64,000 nucleotides of DNA from Enterococcus villorum (GCF_007990225.1 NZ_BJWF01000001.1:62001-126000); one strand, 5' to 3'. Numbered from the stretch's first letter, positions 46,236 through 55,083 are shown. Notes: a model not told the origin generated them from the letters alone. Made by a program: numbers and translations.

Positions 46236-47281
46236 TTTTCATCCTCCTTTGTTGTTTCTGTCGTTGCCGCTTTTGACACGTCTTTTGCCTCTTTTTTGAT
46301 TAAGTCAGGAATAGTGATTCCTAATAGCTCTGCTTGTTTTTCATTAATAATGACATCCCCTTTATTAAACACGTAAACAGGCGTCGATTCTGGTTTTTCT
46401 TCTCCTAATGCAAGAGATGCAGCCATTTTTCCGCTTTGAACTCCTAAATCAAATTGATTGATGCCAATTGTCGCTAGACCGCCTTGTTCAACCATTGAAT
46501 CAACTGATGGAATCACAGGAATTTTAGCTTTGTTTGCTTCTTTAACCACTGTTTGCATGGCATTTGCGATGGTGTTATCTAAAGGAATATAGATAAAATC
46601 AACTTGCTGACTCATTACTTGGACAGTTTGGGCAATTTCATTCGTTGAAGGAACAGCATATTTGACAGAAGAAAGTCCTTCTTTTTTAATCGCCGCTTCT
46701 GCCTGGCTCACCTGTGATTTTGAATTATCTTCTGAAGAAGCATACAAAATTCCGACTTTTTTAGCTGTCGGTAAAATATCCGTCGCTAGCTTGATTTGTG
46801 CTTCAACAGGTGGTTGGTCAGATACTCCTGTGATGTTTCCTCCTGGTTCTTTTAACGAACTCACTAAGCCTGCACTTACAGGATCCGTTACAGCTCCTAA
46901 AACAAGTGGAATCGAATCAGTGACGTTTGCTAAGGATTGAGCTGCTGGTGTAGCGATCCCAATTAAAACATCTGGATCGGCTTGAACCAACTGTTGGCTC
47001 ATTGTCGCTAGCTTACTTTGATCATCTTGACCATTTTGAAAATTGATTTTTAAATTTTTTCCTTCTTCAAGCCCAGATTCTTTTAATCCCTCTTTGATTC
47101 CTTTATAGATTTCATCTAGCGCTGGATGACTAACATATTGTAAAACACCTACTGAAACAGTTTTGTTTATTTTTTCCTTTTCTTGTGTCGCCGAAGCGTC
47201 ATTTATTTTTTCATAAACAAATGCTCCTACTAAATAAATCATGATAAGTGCTACTACTGTCATTAAACGTTTATTTTTCAT
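46232..47281 (-). CDS. trpX: Tryptophan ABC transporter substrate-binding protein
   Basis: The 349-residue protein has an N-terminal membrane anchor (~5-24; no lipobox Cys is present) and a two-lobed PF04392-type binding domain (VGVLQYVSHPALDEIYKG, GAVTDPVSAGLV, GILYASSEDNS). It ends in an acidic, Thr/Lys-rich tail. It is the first gene after a leader peptide with two Trp codons and tandem terminators, the arrangement expected for tryptophan-regulated uptake in Enterococcus and Streptococcus. Confidence 0.9.
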   Translation of the reverse strand: MKNKRLMTVVALIMIYLVGAFVYEKINDASATQEKEKINKTVSVGVLQYVSHPALDEIYKGIKEGLKESGLEEGKNLKINFQNGQDDQSKLATMSQQLVQADPDVLIGIATPAAQSLANVTDSIPLVLGAVTDPVSAGLVSSLKEPGGNITGVSDQPPVEAQIKLATDILPTAKKVGILYASSEDNSKSQVSQAEAAIKKEGLSSVKYAVPSTNEIAQTVQVMSQQVDFIYIPLDNTIANAMQTVVKEANKAKIPVIPSVDSMVEQGGLATIGINQFDLGVQSGKMAASLALGEEKPESTPVYVFNKGDVIINEKQAELLGITIPDLIKKEAKDVSKAATTETTKEDEK

Positions 47282-47350
47282 TTTTATTCCCCCATTTTTT
47301 TATCCATTTATCCATCAAGTCTGACCTTAGTTTCTGAAATACGAACCGAC

Positions 47351-47383
47351 AAAAAAAGACAATCACCCAAACGGTCATTGTCT
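47351..47383 (-). terminator. Second terminator in the trpXYZ leader
   Basis: Read leftward, AGACAAT...ATTGTCT forms a stem followed by seven T. It lies ~10 bases beyond the first terminator and ~70 bases before trpX. Confidence 0.7.
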
Positions 47384-47392
47384 TTTTACATA

Positions 47393-47422
47393 CAAAAAAC
47401 CGCATAGATCGAATCTATGCGG
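47393..47422 (-). terminator. Trp attenuator terminator
   Basis: The perfect stem CCGCATAGAT...ATCTATGCGG (47400-47422) is followed by a run of T read leftward. Its upstream arm can instead pair with the element at 47443-47456, which suggests regulated folding. Confidence 0.8.
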
Positions 47423-47442
47423 TAGTCAAATTTCTTGTCTAG

Positions 47443-47514
47443 CATAGATACAAATTTTAGATTTGTACTCTAAAAAGTTGTATCTATGGTCAAAGTTCGC
47501 CATCAATACAACTT
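47443..47514 (-). promoter_or_regulatory. Mutually exclusive RNA segments of the trp attenuator
   Basis: Segment 2 (47475-47489 on the complement, containing CATAGATACAA) can pair with segment 1 at the end of the leader peptide (47500-47514, AAGTTGTATTGATGG) or with segment 3 (47443-47456, TTGTATCTATG). Segment 3 can also pair with the left arm of the terminator at 47415-47422. Confidence 0.75.
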
Positions 47515-47575
47515 ATCTACGCCAGTTACGCCAAGCTTGATTCATTACTGCTAATTTTTGGTTTGATAAGTTCAT
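47513..47575 (-). CDS. trp operon leader peptide
   Basis: A 20-codon frame encodes MNLSNQKLAVMNQAWRNWRR and ends in TAA, with AAAGGGTG upstream as ribosome site. Trp occurs at positions 15 and 18, close together and just before the pairing segments. A ribosome stalled at these codons would leave segment 1 free, while one that reaches the stop would cover it. This gives Trp-starvation-dependent readthrough into trpXYZ. Confidence 0.87.
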   Translation of the reverse strand: MNLSNQKLAVMNQAWRNWRR

Positions 47576-47607
47576 TGTGGGTCACCCTTTCCTTAATAGT
47601 TATCTTA

Positions 47608-47636
47608 AGTCTACTTGAACAAAGAACATACGTCAA
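47608..47636 (-). promoter_or_regulatory. trpXYZ promoter
   Basis: Read leftward, TTGACG (47636-47631) and TAGACT (47613-47608) are 17 bases apart. Transcription would start near 47600, 25 bases before the leader peptide ATG. Confidence 0.75.
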
Positions 47637-47662
47637 CTACTTTTTTATTTTTTCAAAGCCAA

Positions 47663-48292
47663 TTAATGATGATCGGTGTTTTTTTCTGGGGAAGTTTGCA
47701 TGGAATTAGTAGACTCACCTTCTCTTAATTCAAGCGAAAGTTTCTTGATATTCGTTAAAGGTAACCGGTTCAATTCAGGGATCAATTCTTCTGAAAGATT
47801 GAACGATTGATCAGTTTCAAGACTTAGTCGATTCGCCTCTTTGCCCTCTTTGAAAAAAATAATCGTTATCTGCTCTTGGTTGATGTTGTAACGCTGTTCT
47901 AATTCTTTCACATTATAAAGGAGTGGATAAAAATAGATCGATCGATTTAACTCATTCATCTTCTTCGAGTTGTGAAAAATTTTCAATAGTTCTTGATACT
48001 TTTCTCCGTTAGGTACACTAAACAATACAGAAATTGCTTTACTTTCTTCAATTTTTTTGGGGGCTTCATTTAGATTCAATGGTTGAAGTTTCGGAGAGTG
48101 GATGTCCGCATACACTAAACTGTTTACTTGTTCCTCTCTAATTTTTTGAGGAAAGATAAACATGATCATCGTGATTATTAAAGATACCAGTAAGACAAAT
48201 AGGAGGCGTACAAAATATTTTTTAGGATGTTCACTTAAACCATCAAAAAACGAAAATACTTTCTTTTGATCGTTCGACCGATTTCTTTCCAC
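47663..48292 (-). CDS. Single-pass membrane protein with extracellular domain, unknown function
   Basis: The 209-residue protein has a ~25-residue cytoplasmic N-terminus, one membrane segment (~28-47) and a hydrophilic extracellular domain of ~160 residues with a Ser/Thr-rich end. The start is GTG 48292, preceded by AAGGGG; the nearby ATG is in another frame. I do not recognise the domain. Its 3' end lies ~27 bases before the trp leader promoter, with no clear terminator. Confidence 0.7.
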   Translation of the reverse strand: MERNRSNDQKKVFSFFDGLSEHPKKYFVRLLFVLLVSLIITMIMFIFPQKIREEQVNSLVYADIHSPKLQPLNLNEAPKKIEESKAISVLFSVPNGEKYQELLKIFHNSKKMNELNRSIYFYPLLYNVKELEQRYNINQEQITIIFFKEGKEANRLSLETDQSFNLSEELIPELNRLPLTNIKKLSLELREGESTNSMQTSPEKNTDHH

Positions 48293-48430
48293 ATACCCCT
48301 TACCCTCTTTTCCCTTTTCTTTTATTATACCGAAATTTTATGTATATAGAAAAAAATATAGCTAAATAAATTTTTTGCTCTTCTATTTTGATCATACGAT
48401 GATTAAAACGTCTTATTTCTACTTCGTAAA

Positions 48431-48460
48431 TTGGTTTTTCTAGACAATTTTCGTTATAAT
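48431..48460 (+). promoter_or_regulatory. Promoter of rqcH
   Basis: TTGGTT and TATAAT are 18 bases apart, 34 bases before the ATG. Confidence 0.55.
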
Positions 48461-48494
48461 GAAACTACTTATGAAAAGAAATGAGGAATGAACC

Positions 48495-50207
48495 ATGTCC
48501 TTTGACGGTGTATTTACCCATGCAATGGTCCGTGAGTTGCAGGAAATTCTACTTTCTGGTCGAATTTCCAAAATTCATCAACCTTATGAAAATGAAGTTG
48601 TTTTAGTGATTCGCTCTCGTGGAAAAAATCATCGCTTACTATTGTCTGCTCACCCTAGTTATGCACGCATACAAATCACTCAAATCGATTACCAAAATCC
48701 TGATACACCTCCTAATTTTGTCATGATGTTACGCAAGCATCTGGAAGGAGCTATTTTAGAAACCATTGAACAAATTGAAAATGATCGAGTGATCCACTTT
48801 CATTTCACCAAAAGAGATGAACTTGGTGATTTACAAAATATCATTCTCATCGTGGAATTAATGGGGCGCCATAGTACGATTATTTTAGTCAACAAAGAAA
48901 CGGGGAAAATTTTGGATGCCATCAAACATATTGGTAGTTCACAAAATACCTACCGTTCGTTACTTCCAGGGGTAGATTATATTGCACCACCTAAGCAAAA
49001 TCAATTAGATCCGTTCTGTCCAGAGAATGAAAAAATCTTTCAACGTCTTTCTCAAAGTGAACTTACTGCCAAAAGTTTACAACAACAATTTCAAGGGCTC
49101 GGTTTTGATACAGCACAAGAATTGGTTACTCGTTTGGCTGAATGTCCGAATGAAAAGATGTTTGTCTGGCGAGAATTTTTCACAGCAATCGAAAACCAAC
49201 TATCTCCTTGTCTTTTTGAAGTAAAGAATAAAGAATATTTTACGCCAATTTTTTATCAATCATTAGAACAAGTTGCGTTGCGAAAAGAGTCTTATTCCAC
49301 TCTCAGTTCCTTGTCAGATGCCTATTATCAAGAAAAAGCAGAAAAAGACCGAGCGAAGCAACAAGGCGGTGAACTGATTCGTAAAATTGAGAATGAATTG
49401 AAAAGAAATAAAAATAAATTGAAAAAACGGGAACAAACATTAAAAGACTCAGAAAATGCTGAAAACTATCGTAGAGATGGTGAGTTATTAACGACCTTTA
49501 TGACACAAGTACCTAGAGGCGCCAGTGAAGTAACTTTACCAAATTATTATGAAGAAGATCAGCCGATCAAAATTGCTCTTGATCCAGCCTTGTCGCCTAA
49601 TCAAAATGCCCAAAAATATTTTCATCGGTATCAAAAACTGAAAAATGCGGTAAAATTAATTGGGAAACAAATCGAAGACGCCAAAAATGAGATTCAGTAC
49701 TTGGAATCAGTCCTTTCTCAATTAGAAATTGCCGGTCCCATGGATATCGACGTGATTAAAGAAGAATTATTAGCAGAAGGTTACTTAAAAAGAAATACTG
49801 CAAAGAAACAAAAACGAAAGAAACCTTCACAACCTGATCACTATCTTTCAGACGATGGAACACTCATTTTAGTAGGGAAAAACAACTTACAAAATGATCA
49901 GTTGTCGCTAAAAACTGCTAAAAAAAACGACTATTGGTTACATGCTAAAAATATTCCAGGCTCTCATGTAATTATCAAAAGTGATCATCCAACAGATGAG
50001 ACTATTACCCAAGCTGCCGAACTTGCCGCTTATTTTTCAAAATACCGTCATTCTGCGCAAGTTCCTGTAGATTTAGTACAAGTCAAACACCTACGCAAAC
50101 CAAATGGTGCAAAACCCGGATATGTCATTTACGAGAATCAAAAAACGATCATTGTCACACCAGAAGAAGAAAAAATTAAAAAGATGAGCAAAGAGTCATT
50201 CGCTTAA
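48495..50207 (+). CDS. rqcH: RqcH/FbpA (NFACT) ribosome quality control protein
   Basis: The 570-residue protein has an N-terminal NFACT-N domain (MSFDGVFTHAMVRELQ, VELMGRHSTIIL), a middle coiled coil (~280-420) and a C-terminal NFACT-R domain with KNDYWLHAKNIPGSHVII near residue 480. In Firmicutes RqcH binds stalled 50S subunits and adds alanine tails to trapped peptides. Older names (PavA, EfbA) refer to fibronectin binding on the surface, although no signal peptide is present. A long-loop terminator follows. Confidence 0.92.
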   Translation: MSFDGVFTHAMVRELQEILLSGRISKIHQPYENEVVLVIRSRGKNHRLLLSAHPSYARIQITQIDYQNPDTPPNFVMMLRKHLEGAILETIEQIENDRVIHFHFTKRDELGDLQNIILIVELMGRHSTIILVNKETGKILDAIKHIGSSQNTYRSLLPGVDYIAPPKQNQLDPFCPENEKIFQRLSQSELTAKSLQQQFQGLGFDTAQELVTRLAECPNEKMFVWREFFTAIENQLSPCLFEVKNKEYFTPIFYQSLEQVALRKESYSTLSSLSDAYYQEKAEKDRAKQQGGELIRKIENELKRNKNKLKKREQTLKDSENAENYRRDGELLTTFMTQVPRGASEVTLPNYYEEDQPIKIALDPALSPNQNAQKYFHRYQKLKNAVKLIGKQIEDAKNEIQYLESVLSQLEIAGPMDIDVIKEELLAEGYLKRNTAKKQKRKKPSQPDHYLSDDGTLILVGKNNLQNDQLSLKTAKKNDYWLHAKNIPGSHVIIKSDHPTDETITQAAELAAYFSKYRHSAQVPVDLVQVKHLRKPNGAKPGYVIYENQKTIIVTPEEEKIKKMSKESFA

Positions 50208-50242
50208 AGATTTATTCACAAGCGTTTTTTACTTTATTGCCG

Positions 50243-50309
50243 AAAAAACCCCTTTCGTTAGTCAACAAATGGCAGTTTTCCTACCATTAAACCGAAAGGA
50301 GTTTTTTCT
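50243..50309 (+). terminator. Terminator after rqcH
   Basis: AAAACCCCTTTCG and CGAAAGGAGTTTT form the stem around a ~35-base loop containing a second small inverted repeat (AATGG/CCATT), followed by TTTTTTC. Confidence 0.7.
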
Positions 50310-50382
50310 TTGCTCATTTTTAGTTGTTCCACTTGCCTAAGTGAGTAACAAACCAATAAAATATTTGCTACTGGTTTTCATT

Positions 50383-51198
50383 TTAAAAAGCTGGAACATT
50401 TGAGCCTTTTGAGTTATTTTTAATATAATCTGCCACTTCTTTTGTTGTCATCGCCTTTTTTAATACCTTGATTTTTTCACTATCTTTTTCACCTTCTCTT
50501 GTGACAAGTTGTAACGCATAGTGTTTACTTGCAGCAATATCTTCTAACAAGATCGCATCTTTGGTGGATAATCCTGCGGGCTCTAAATAAGCTGGATAAC
50601 AAAAAACCATCGCAATATCTTTTTCATCATAAGCTTTCACCAAATTCAGCAAGTCGATTCGTTCAAATTTTAGATTTTTAGGATTCTCCACAATATCATC
50701 TACTGTTCCATTAAAACCTGTATTCTCTTTTAATTTGATTACTCCATTTTTGTCCAAAATAGCTAGCGCACGTCCTTCATTCGTTGGATCGCTAGGAATA
50801 CCTACTTTTGCATTTTCTGGCAAATCATCTGCATTTTTATAAGACTTAGAATAAAATCCGCCTGAAAAATAATAAATGGGTTGTACAGCGACTAAATCTG
50901 CTTTTTTCTCTTTATTAAACATCGCCATAAACGGTTCATGTTGTGCAAAATTAGCATCCGCTTCATCGTGTTGTACAGCATCGTTGTAAGCTACATTATC
51001 GCTGACTTCCATAATTTCAAGTGTGTATCCTGCTTTTTCGACTTCTTTTTTTGCAATTTCTAAAATATCTTTTGATGATTCCAATTGAACAGCTACTTTG
51101 ATTTCTTTCTTATTTTTTTCTGCTTGATTGGCTCCTCCACAAGCAGCTAAGATGATAACTGAAAGAATAGCCAAACTAATTAGATAAAATTTCTTCAT
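50383..51198 (-). CDS. metQ: MetQ/NlpA family substrate-binding lipoprotein
   Basis: The 271-residue protein has a lipoprotein signal (SVIILAACGG, Cys20) and the NlpA/MetQ domain (DGADANFAQHEPFM-like segment near residue 80, YYFSGGFYSKSYK, GIPSDPTNEGRAL). It delivers methionine or a related sulfur compound to the permease encoded upstream. It lies 10 bases after metI and is the last gene of the operon. Confidence 0.9.
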   Translation of the reverse strand: MKKFYLISLAILSVIILAACGGANQAEKNKKEIKVAVQLESSKDILEIAKKEVEKAGYTLEIMEVSDNVAYNDAVQHDEADANFAQHEPFMAMFNKEKKADLVAVQPIYYFSGGFYSKSYKNADDLPENAKVGIPSDPTNEGRALAILDKNGVIKLKENTGFNGTVDDIVENPKNLKFERIDLLNLVKAYDEKDIAMVFCYPAYLEPAGLSTKDAILLEDIAASKHYALQLVTREGEKDSEKIKVLKKAMTTKEVADYIKNNSKGSNVPAF

Positions 51199-51208
51199 TT
51201 TTTTCCTC

Positions 51209-51880
51209 CTATTTTCGTTTATCTAGCCTTTGAGCAATAAAGTTCCCAAACATTTGTAAAACAAAAACCAAAGCGATCATAATCACTATAGCCACATACA
51301 TAACGCCATATTCGTATCGTTGGTACCCCACACGAACGGCAAAATCACCAATGCCACCCCCTCCTATTACGCCCATCACAGTAGAATAAGAAACCATACT
51401 GACAGTGGTTGTGGTATAAGCTAAAACTAACCCACTTCTTGCTTCAACTAATAAAAAATGCCACACGTATTGTAAGCGAGTGGTACCCAAAGAATTAGCT
51501 AACGCATACGTTTCTTTTGAAACATCCAATAAGACTTGTTCGACTAAGCGTGCAAAAATTGCAATAGCGATAATACTTAGCGGAACAGAGGCTGGAATAG
51601 GACCAAATGCTTTTCCTAAAACCGAACGAGTAACTGGAATCAGTGCAATAACAAACAATAGATAAGGAAATGAGCGAATAACCGTCACAACAAAATTTAA
51701 CACCCAATAAAGCCAAGGGTATTTATTTTTTACTTTGGGATTTGCTAAGAACAAGCCTAAGCCTAGAGGTAACCCACCTAATAAGCACATTCCCATAGAA
51801 ATAGACATCATAATCCCTGTTTCGGTTAAGCTTGTCAATAATGATGGCCAATACTCCATCAAGTTCTTTGAAAAAGTCAT
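51209..51880 (-). CDS. metI: MetI family ABC transporter permease
   Basis: The 223-residue permease has five predicted membrane segments and the docking region EVALSLGTTRLQYVWHFLL-like (ANSLGTTRLQYVWHFLLVEA). Its start overlaps the stop of metN by four bases. It works with MetN and MetQ for uptake of methionine-type substrates. Confidence 0.9.
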   Translation of the reverse strand: MTFSKNLMEYWPSLLTSLTETGIMMSISMGMCLLGGLPLGLGLFLANPKVKNKYPWLYWVLNFVVTVIRSFPYLLFVIALIPVTRSVLGKAFGPIPASVPLSIIAIAIFARLVEQVLLDVSKETYALANSLGTTRLQYVWHFLLVEARSGLVLAYTTTTVSMVSYSTVMGVIGGGGIGDFAVRVGYQRYEYGVMYVAIVIMIALVFVLQMFGNFIAQRLDKRK

Positions 51881-52599
51881 TGAGCCAAACTCCTTTTTAT
51901 TTTTTCAAAATAGGTCAAATTCTCTTCTTCATATTGCTTCGGATTATTGGTTAATTCACCGATCAATTGACCATTCTCCATCACTAAAATTTTTTTACAC
52001 AAACTTTTCACTGTTTCAAGCTCATGACTGACAAAGAAAATAGTTGGCTGAAATTCCTCATGCACCTTATGTAGTAATCGAATAACACTTTCTGTATTCT
52101 CTTCATCTAATGAACTCGTCGCTTCATCACATAATAAAATTTCCGGATTGCGGCTTAACGCTCTAGCAATCGATACGCGTTGTTTCTCTCCCCCTGAAAG
52201 TTTGACTGGATAAGCCGAAGCTTTATGAGACATTCCAACAAATTCCAATAATCGATTGATTTTGTCTGTCTCTTTTTTCTTCTGCAACTTCAAAGGCAAT
52301 GCAACATTATCAGCTACTCGCAAATTTTCTAATAAATTATAATTTTGAAAAATCATCCCCATTTTTTGTTGCTGATGGCGACGCTCTTTTTTATTCAAGG
52401 AATGAACATCTACGCCATCAATTAAAATTTTCCCTTCACTCGGTTGTTCCATTAAATTTAGTAAACGCAACAAGGTCGATTTGCCAGAACCACTTTTTCC
52501 CACGATACCAACAATTTCTCCTGGTTCGACAGTAAAACAAATATTATTAAGCGCTTTCGACTCTTCATATATCTTAGTTAGATTCATTACTTCAATCAT
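51877..52599 (-). CDS. metN: MetN-like ABC transporter ATPase without the NIL regulatory domain
   Basis: The 240-residue ATPase has Walker A GKSGSGKST, signature LSGGEKQRVSIARAL and Walker B ILLCDEATSSLD. Classical MetN proteins are ~340 residues, with a C-terminal NIL/ACT domain that binds methionine and inhibits transport. This one stops soon after the ATPase core, so it should lack that feedback. The frame shows no sign of truncation and overlaps metI normally. The substrate could be methionine or another sulfur compound. No S-box or T-box was found upstream. Confidence 0.85.
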   Translation of the reverse strand: MIEVMNLTKIYEESKALNNICFTVEPGEIVGIVGKSGSGKSTLLRLLNLMEQPSEGKILIDGVDVHSLNKKERRHQQQKMGMIFQNYNLLENLRVADNVALPLKLQKKKETDKINRLLEFVGMSHKASAYPVKLSGGEKQRVSIARALSRNPEILLCDEATSSLDEENTESVIRLLHKVHEEFQPTIFFVSHELETVKSLCKKILVMENGQLIGELTNNPKQYEEENLTYFEKIKRSLAQ

Positions 52600-53444
52600 G
52601 TGGGCCTCCCATCCAAAAATATAACAACCTAAAAACTGTGTGATAATCTGCTAATAAAATACGCACATCTTACTCTTTATATAATGGCTTAATAGAAAAG
52701 AAAAAGCAACTTTTTTACATAGTCAATCTCTGTTTTTTAACTGTATTATTTTTATATTTTAAGAATGACTGCTTTTTCTGTTTATTTCATGAAACATTCA
52801 ATATTTTTTTCAGATATCTTAAGACACTCAGAAAAAGGTTACTCCCTTATTTTTACTTTTTGAATAGCAAATAAAAAATAGGCTGGGGCAGAAGCATCTA
52901 GCTCCGAGAAGTAAGCTGAAATTCACGAAAATTGCTTTTAATATTTTTGTGAATTTCAGCTTATTTCCGAAGCAGTTGCTTCTGCTCCTGCCGTTTACTT
53001 ATATTTAGAAAGTGAGGCGAAAGAGTTTCTTACTTTTCTCACGCACTTGATGATCCATGGGAAGGAACAATAGAATGTTAAACAAATAATCCTCTTCTAA
53101 TAGCAGATAAAAAAGAACAGGAATGATTGTCAGTAAAAGCTCAATTCCAGTTTTGTCACTAGTTTTCCTTTCTTCAGTTCCTTTCATGGCACAAGCATAA
53201 GCACGATCCCACTTGAAGAAAAATGAACAAAAGAAACGAAAGAAGCAGATAAAAATTTTGTAGCTTACGAACAAAAATATTTGGTGGGAATGTCTAATCG
53301 GCGTTTTCTTTTAGCAAATAGCTTTGCTTGAAAAAGCCATTTGCTTATCACCCAGAAATAAATAGCTCACTCAAAAACAATATTTCAAGACTCCATAGCT
53401 TTTTGTGGAATAACGCTCAAAAAATCAAACATATAAAGCGTTCA
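52600..53444. other. Long intergenic region with a hairpin repeat
   Basis: No convincing gene is seen in 845 bases. It contains the metN promoter area (a leftward TTGCTT with a TATATA ~20 bases on, near 52676-52710), the repeat at 52880-52992, and a hydrophobic frame on the complement (53005-53274) that lacks a ribosome site and is not accepted. Confidence 0.6.
52880..52992. repeat. Long imperfect hairpin repeat, GGGCAGAAGC type
   Basis: The outer arms GGCTGGGGCAGAAGCA and TGCTTCTGCTCCTGCC and the inner arms AAGCTGAAATTCAC and GTGAATTTCAGCTT form a 113-base nested hairpin. Elements opening with GGCTGGG(A/G)CA are common between genes in Enterococcus and relatives (from memory). Confidence 0.75.
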
Positions 53445-54350
53445 TTATTTTTTTATTTGATCCATCAAAAAAGACAAATCTTTCATAAATTTTTGTGCCA
53501 TGTCACTTAATGGTTGTTTGGCTGAATAAATCACGTACAACTCATTTTTTGGGCTATCAGCTAAAGGGATCAAGCGAAGGTACTCTTTAATTTCTCCAAT
53601 GACTAATCCTGAGCCAGAAGCATAAGCGTTGGTTTCTAGGACGATATTCATTAACGTTCCACGGTCACTGGTGTAGATAACTGTTTCTTGATCTGGAATT
53701 TCAATCAAATCTTCGTAAAAATAGGGAAAATTATTGCCATCTTGAGTAAATCTTACCTGCGGATAAGGCAACAGTTCTTCTTTCACGATTTCCTTTTTTT
53801 CACTTAATGGATGTCCCTGTCGTAAAAAAATATGTGTTTTGAATGCTCCTAAGGAATGAGCCAGAAGTTCTCCTTGTTCAAGGTATCTTTTAATCCCTGC
53901 TTGATTGTACTCGTTCATATAAAGAATCCCGATTTCACTATGCTGTTTTTTTACTTCTTCAATCACATTGGCTGTCGTTGTTTCAATAATACGAAATTGC
54001 TTGATCTCTTTTTTAAATGAAGTGATTAATTTAGCAGTTAATGGTCCTAAAAAATCATAATGTTGGGATGCAATTGAAAAGCTTTCTCGTTTTTCATTTG
54101 TCAAATAATAATTTTCTAAAGCTTCTAGTTGTAATAAGATCCGCTCTGCTCTTTTTAGAAACTCTTGCCCCTCTTTTGTCAAATAAGCCCCACGATTCGT
54201 ACGAGTAAAGATTGTGATCCCAAGTTCTGTTTCGAGTTCTTTAATCCCCGCTGAAAGACTCGGTTGTGCGACATATAGTTTTTTTGATGCTTCTCTAAAG
54301 CTTCCATTATTTGCCACTGCGATCACATATTTCAACTGTTGAAAATTCAC
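53445..54350 (-). CDS. LysR family transcriptional regulator
   Basis: The 301-residue protein has an N-terminal LysR winged helix (GSFREASKKLYVAQPSLSAGIK, ~16-37) and a C-terminal periplasmic-binding-protein-like effector domain. Its ATG overlaps the stop of the carbonic anhydrase gene by four bases, so the two are co-translated. It may sense CO2/bicarbonate or a product linked to carboxylation (inference). Confidence 0.87.
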   Translation of the reverse strand: MNFQQLKYVIAVANNGSFREASKKLYVAQPSLSAGIKELETELGITIFTRTNRGAYLTKEGQEFLKRAERILLQLEALENYYLTNEKRESFSIASQHYDFLGPLTAKLITSFKKEIKQFRIIETTTANVIEEVKKQHSEIGILYMNEYNQAGIKRYLEQGELLAHSLGAFKTHIFLRQGHPLSEKKEIVKEELLPYPQVRFTQDGNNFPYFYEDLIEIPDQETVIYTSDRGTLMNIVLETNAYASGSGLVIGEIKEYLRLIPLADSPKNELYVIYSAKQPLSDMAQKFMKDLSFLMDQIKK

Positions 54351-55051
54351 TGATTGTCCTCCGCATAATATTGAATGTTCCGATCTTTTAAAGGTTGCAA
54401 AGGTCGATTATTAGGCTGTGCATACTGCCCTTTAAAGGGGATTAAAAAGTCTTTATTTAAATGTTGTATATGATCCATCACAAACCACTTGATTGGGCCA
54501 CTTGTCGGCGGTGTGGTCAACGAACCAATGTAGTGATAATGACTTTTTTCTTTTGGTAAAAGTACCATCGGATTCGTCCAATGTTCATGTTTATCTAAAT
54601 CCCAAACATCTCCATTGTCACGATCATATAGCCACCCCTCATCTGTAGTTAATTGGTACATCACAGCAACAACCAAGTTTTCTTTTTGCGCATTCATGTG
54701 AACAAAATGAAATTCGATGTCTTCTTGTGAACCATTGATAAGGTGTTCAGAAGGCATATGGAAATGGATATCTGTGAGAAAATATTTTTGGCCTTTCAGT
54801 TCGACATAACTAAGCTGGTCATATGGCACAAGATGGATCGTATTTTTAAATTCTTTATCTGTAAACCGTTGTTTTTCGTAATGAAAAGCAATTGTTTCTT
54901 TAGGATTTCCAACTTCTTTACAAGTGGTTAACGAAATGGGCGACTGTAATTCAAATGCAGCTCCTTGAGCAAACCAGTCACATAATTCAGCCCAATGTTC
55001 AGGCCCTCTTTCTCCTGAGTATCCCCATTCAACATCCATATTCTTTTTCAA
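54347..55051 (-). CDS. Alpha-type carbonic anhydrase, cytoplasmic form
   Basis: The 234-residue enzyme interconverts CO2 and bicarbonate. It has the alpha-class zinc ligands His96 and His98 (DIHFHMPSEH) and His115 (IEFHFVHMN), and the substrate-pocket stretch SLTTPPTSGPIKW. Most bacterial alpha enzymes are exported; this one has no signal peptide. The start is probably TTG 55051, eight bases after AGGAGG, or the ATG four codons on. It is coupled to a LysR gene and follows an HD phosphohydrolase by ~30 bases. Confidence 0.88.
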   Translation of the reverse strand: MKKNMDVEWGYSGERGPEHWAELCDWFAQGAAFELQSPISLTTCKEVGNPKETIAFHYEKQRFTDKEFKNTIHLVPYDQLSYVELKGQKYFLTDIHFHMPSEHLINGSQEDIEFHFVHMNAQKENLVVAVMYQLTTDEGWLYDRDNGDVWDLDKHEHWTNPMVLLPKEKSHYHYIGSLTTPPTSGPIKWFVMDHIQHLNKDFLIPFKGQYAQPNNRPLQPLKDRNIQYYAEDNQ

Positions 55052-55083
55052 AATCTTTCCTCCTGAGTCTTTGCAAAATTTAT

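Noticed and set aside
52600-52880. S-box or T-box riboswitch before metN
   Set aside because: I looked for conserved S-box/T-box elements and a leader terminator on the complement strand and found none.
53005-53274. 89-codon hydrophobic frame on the complement strand
   Set aside because: It starts at TTG with no ribosome site, its internal Met also lacks one, and the composition looks like AT-rich noise.
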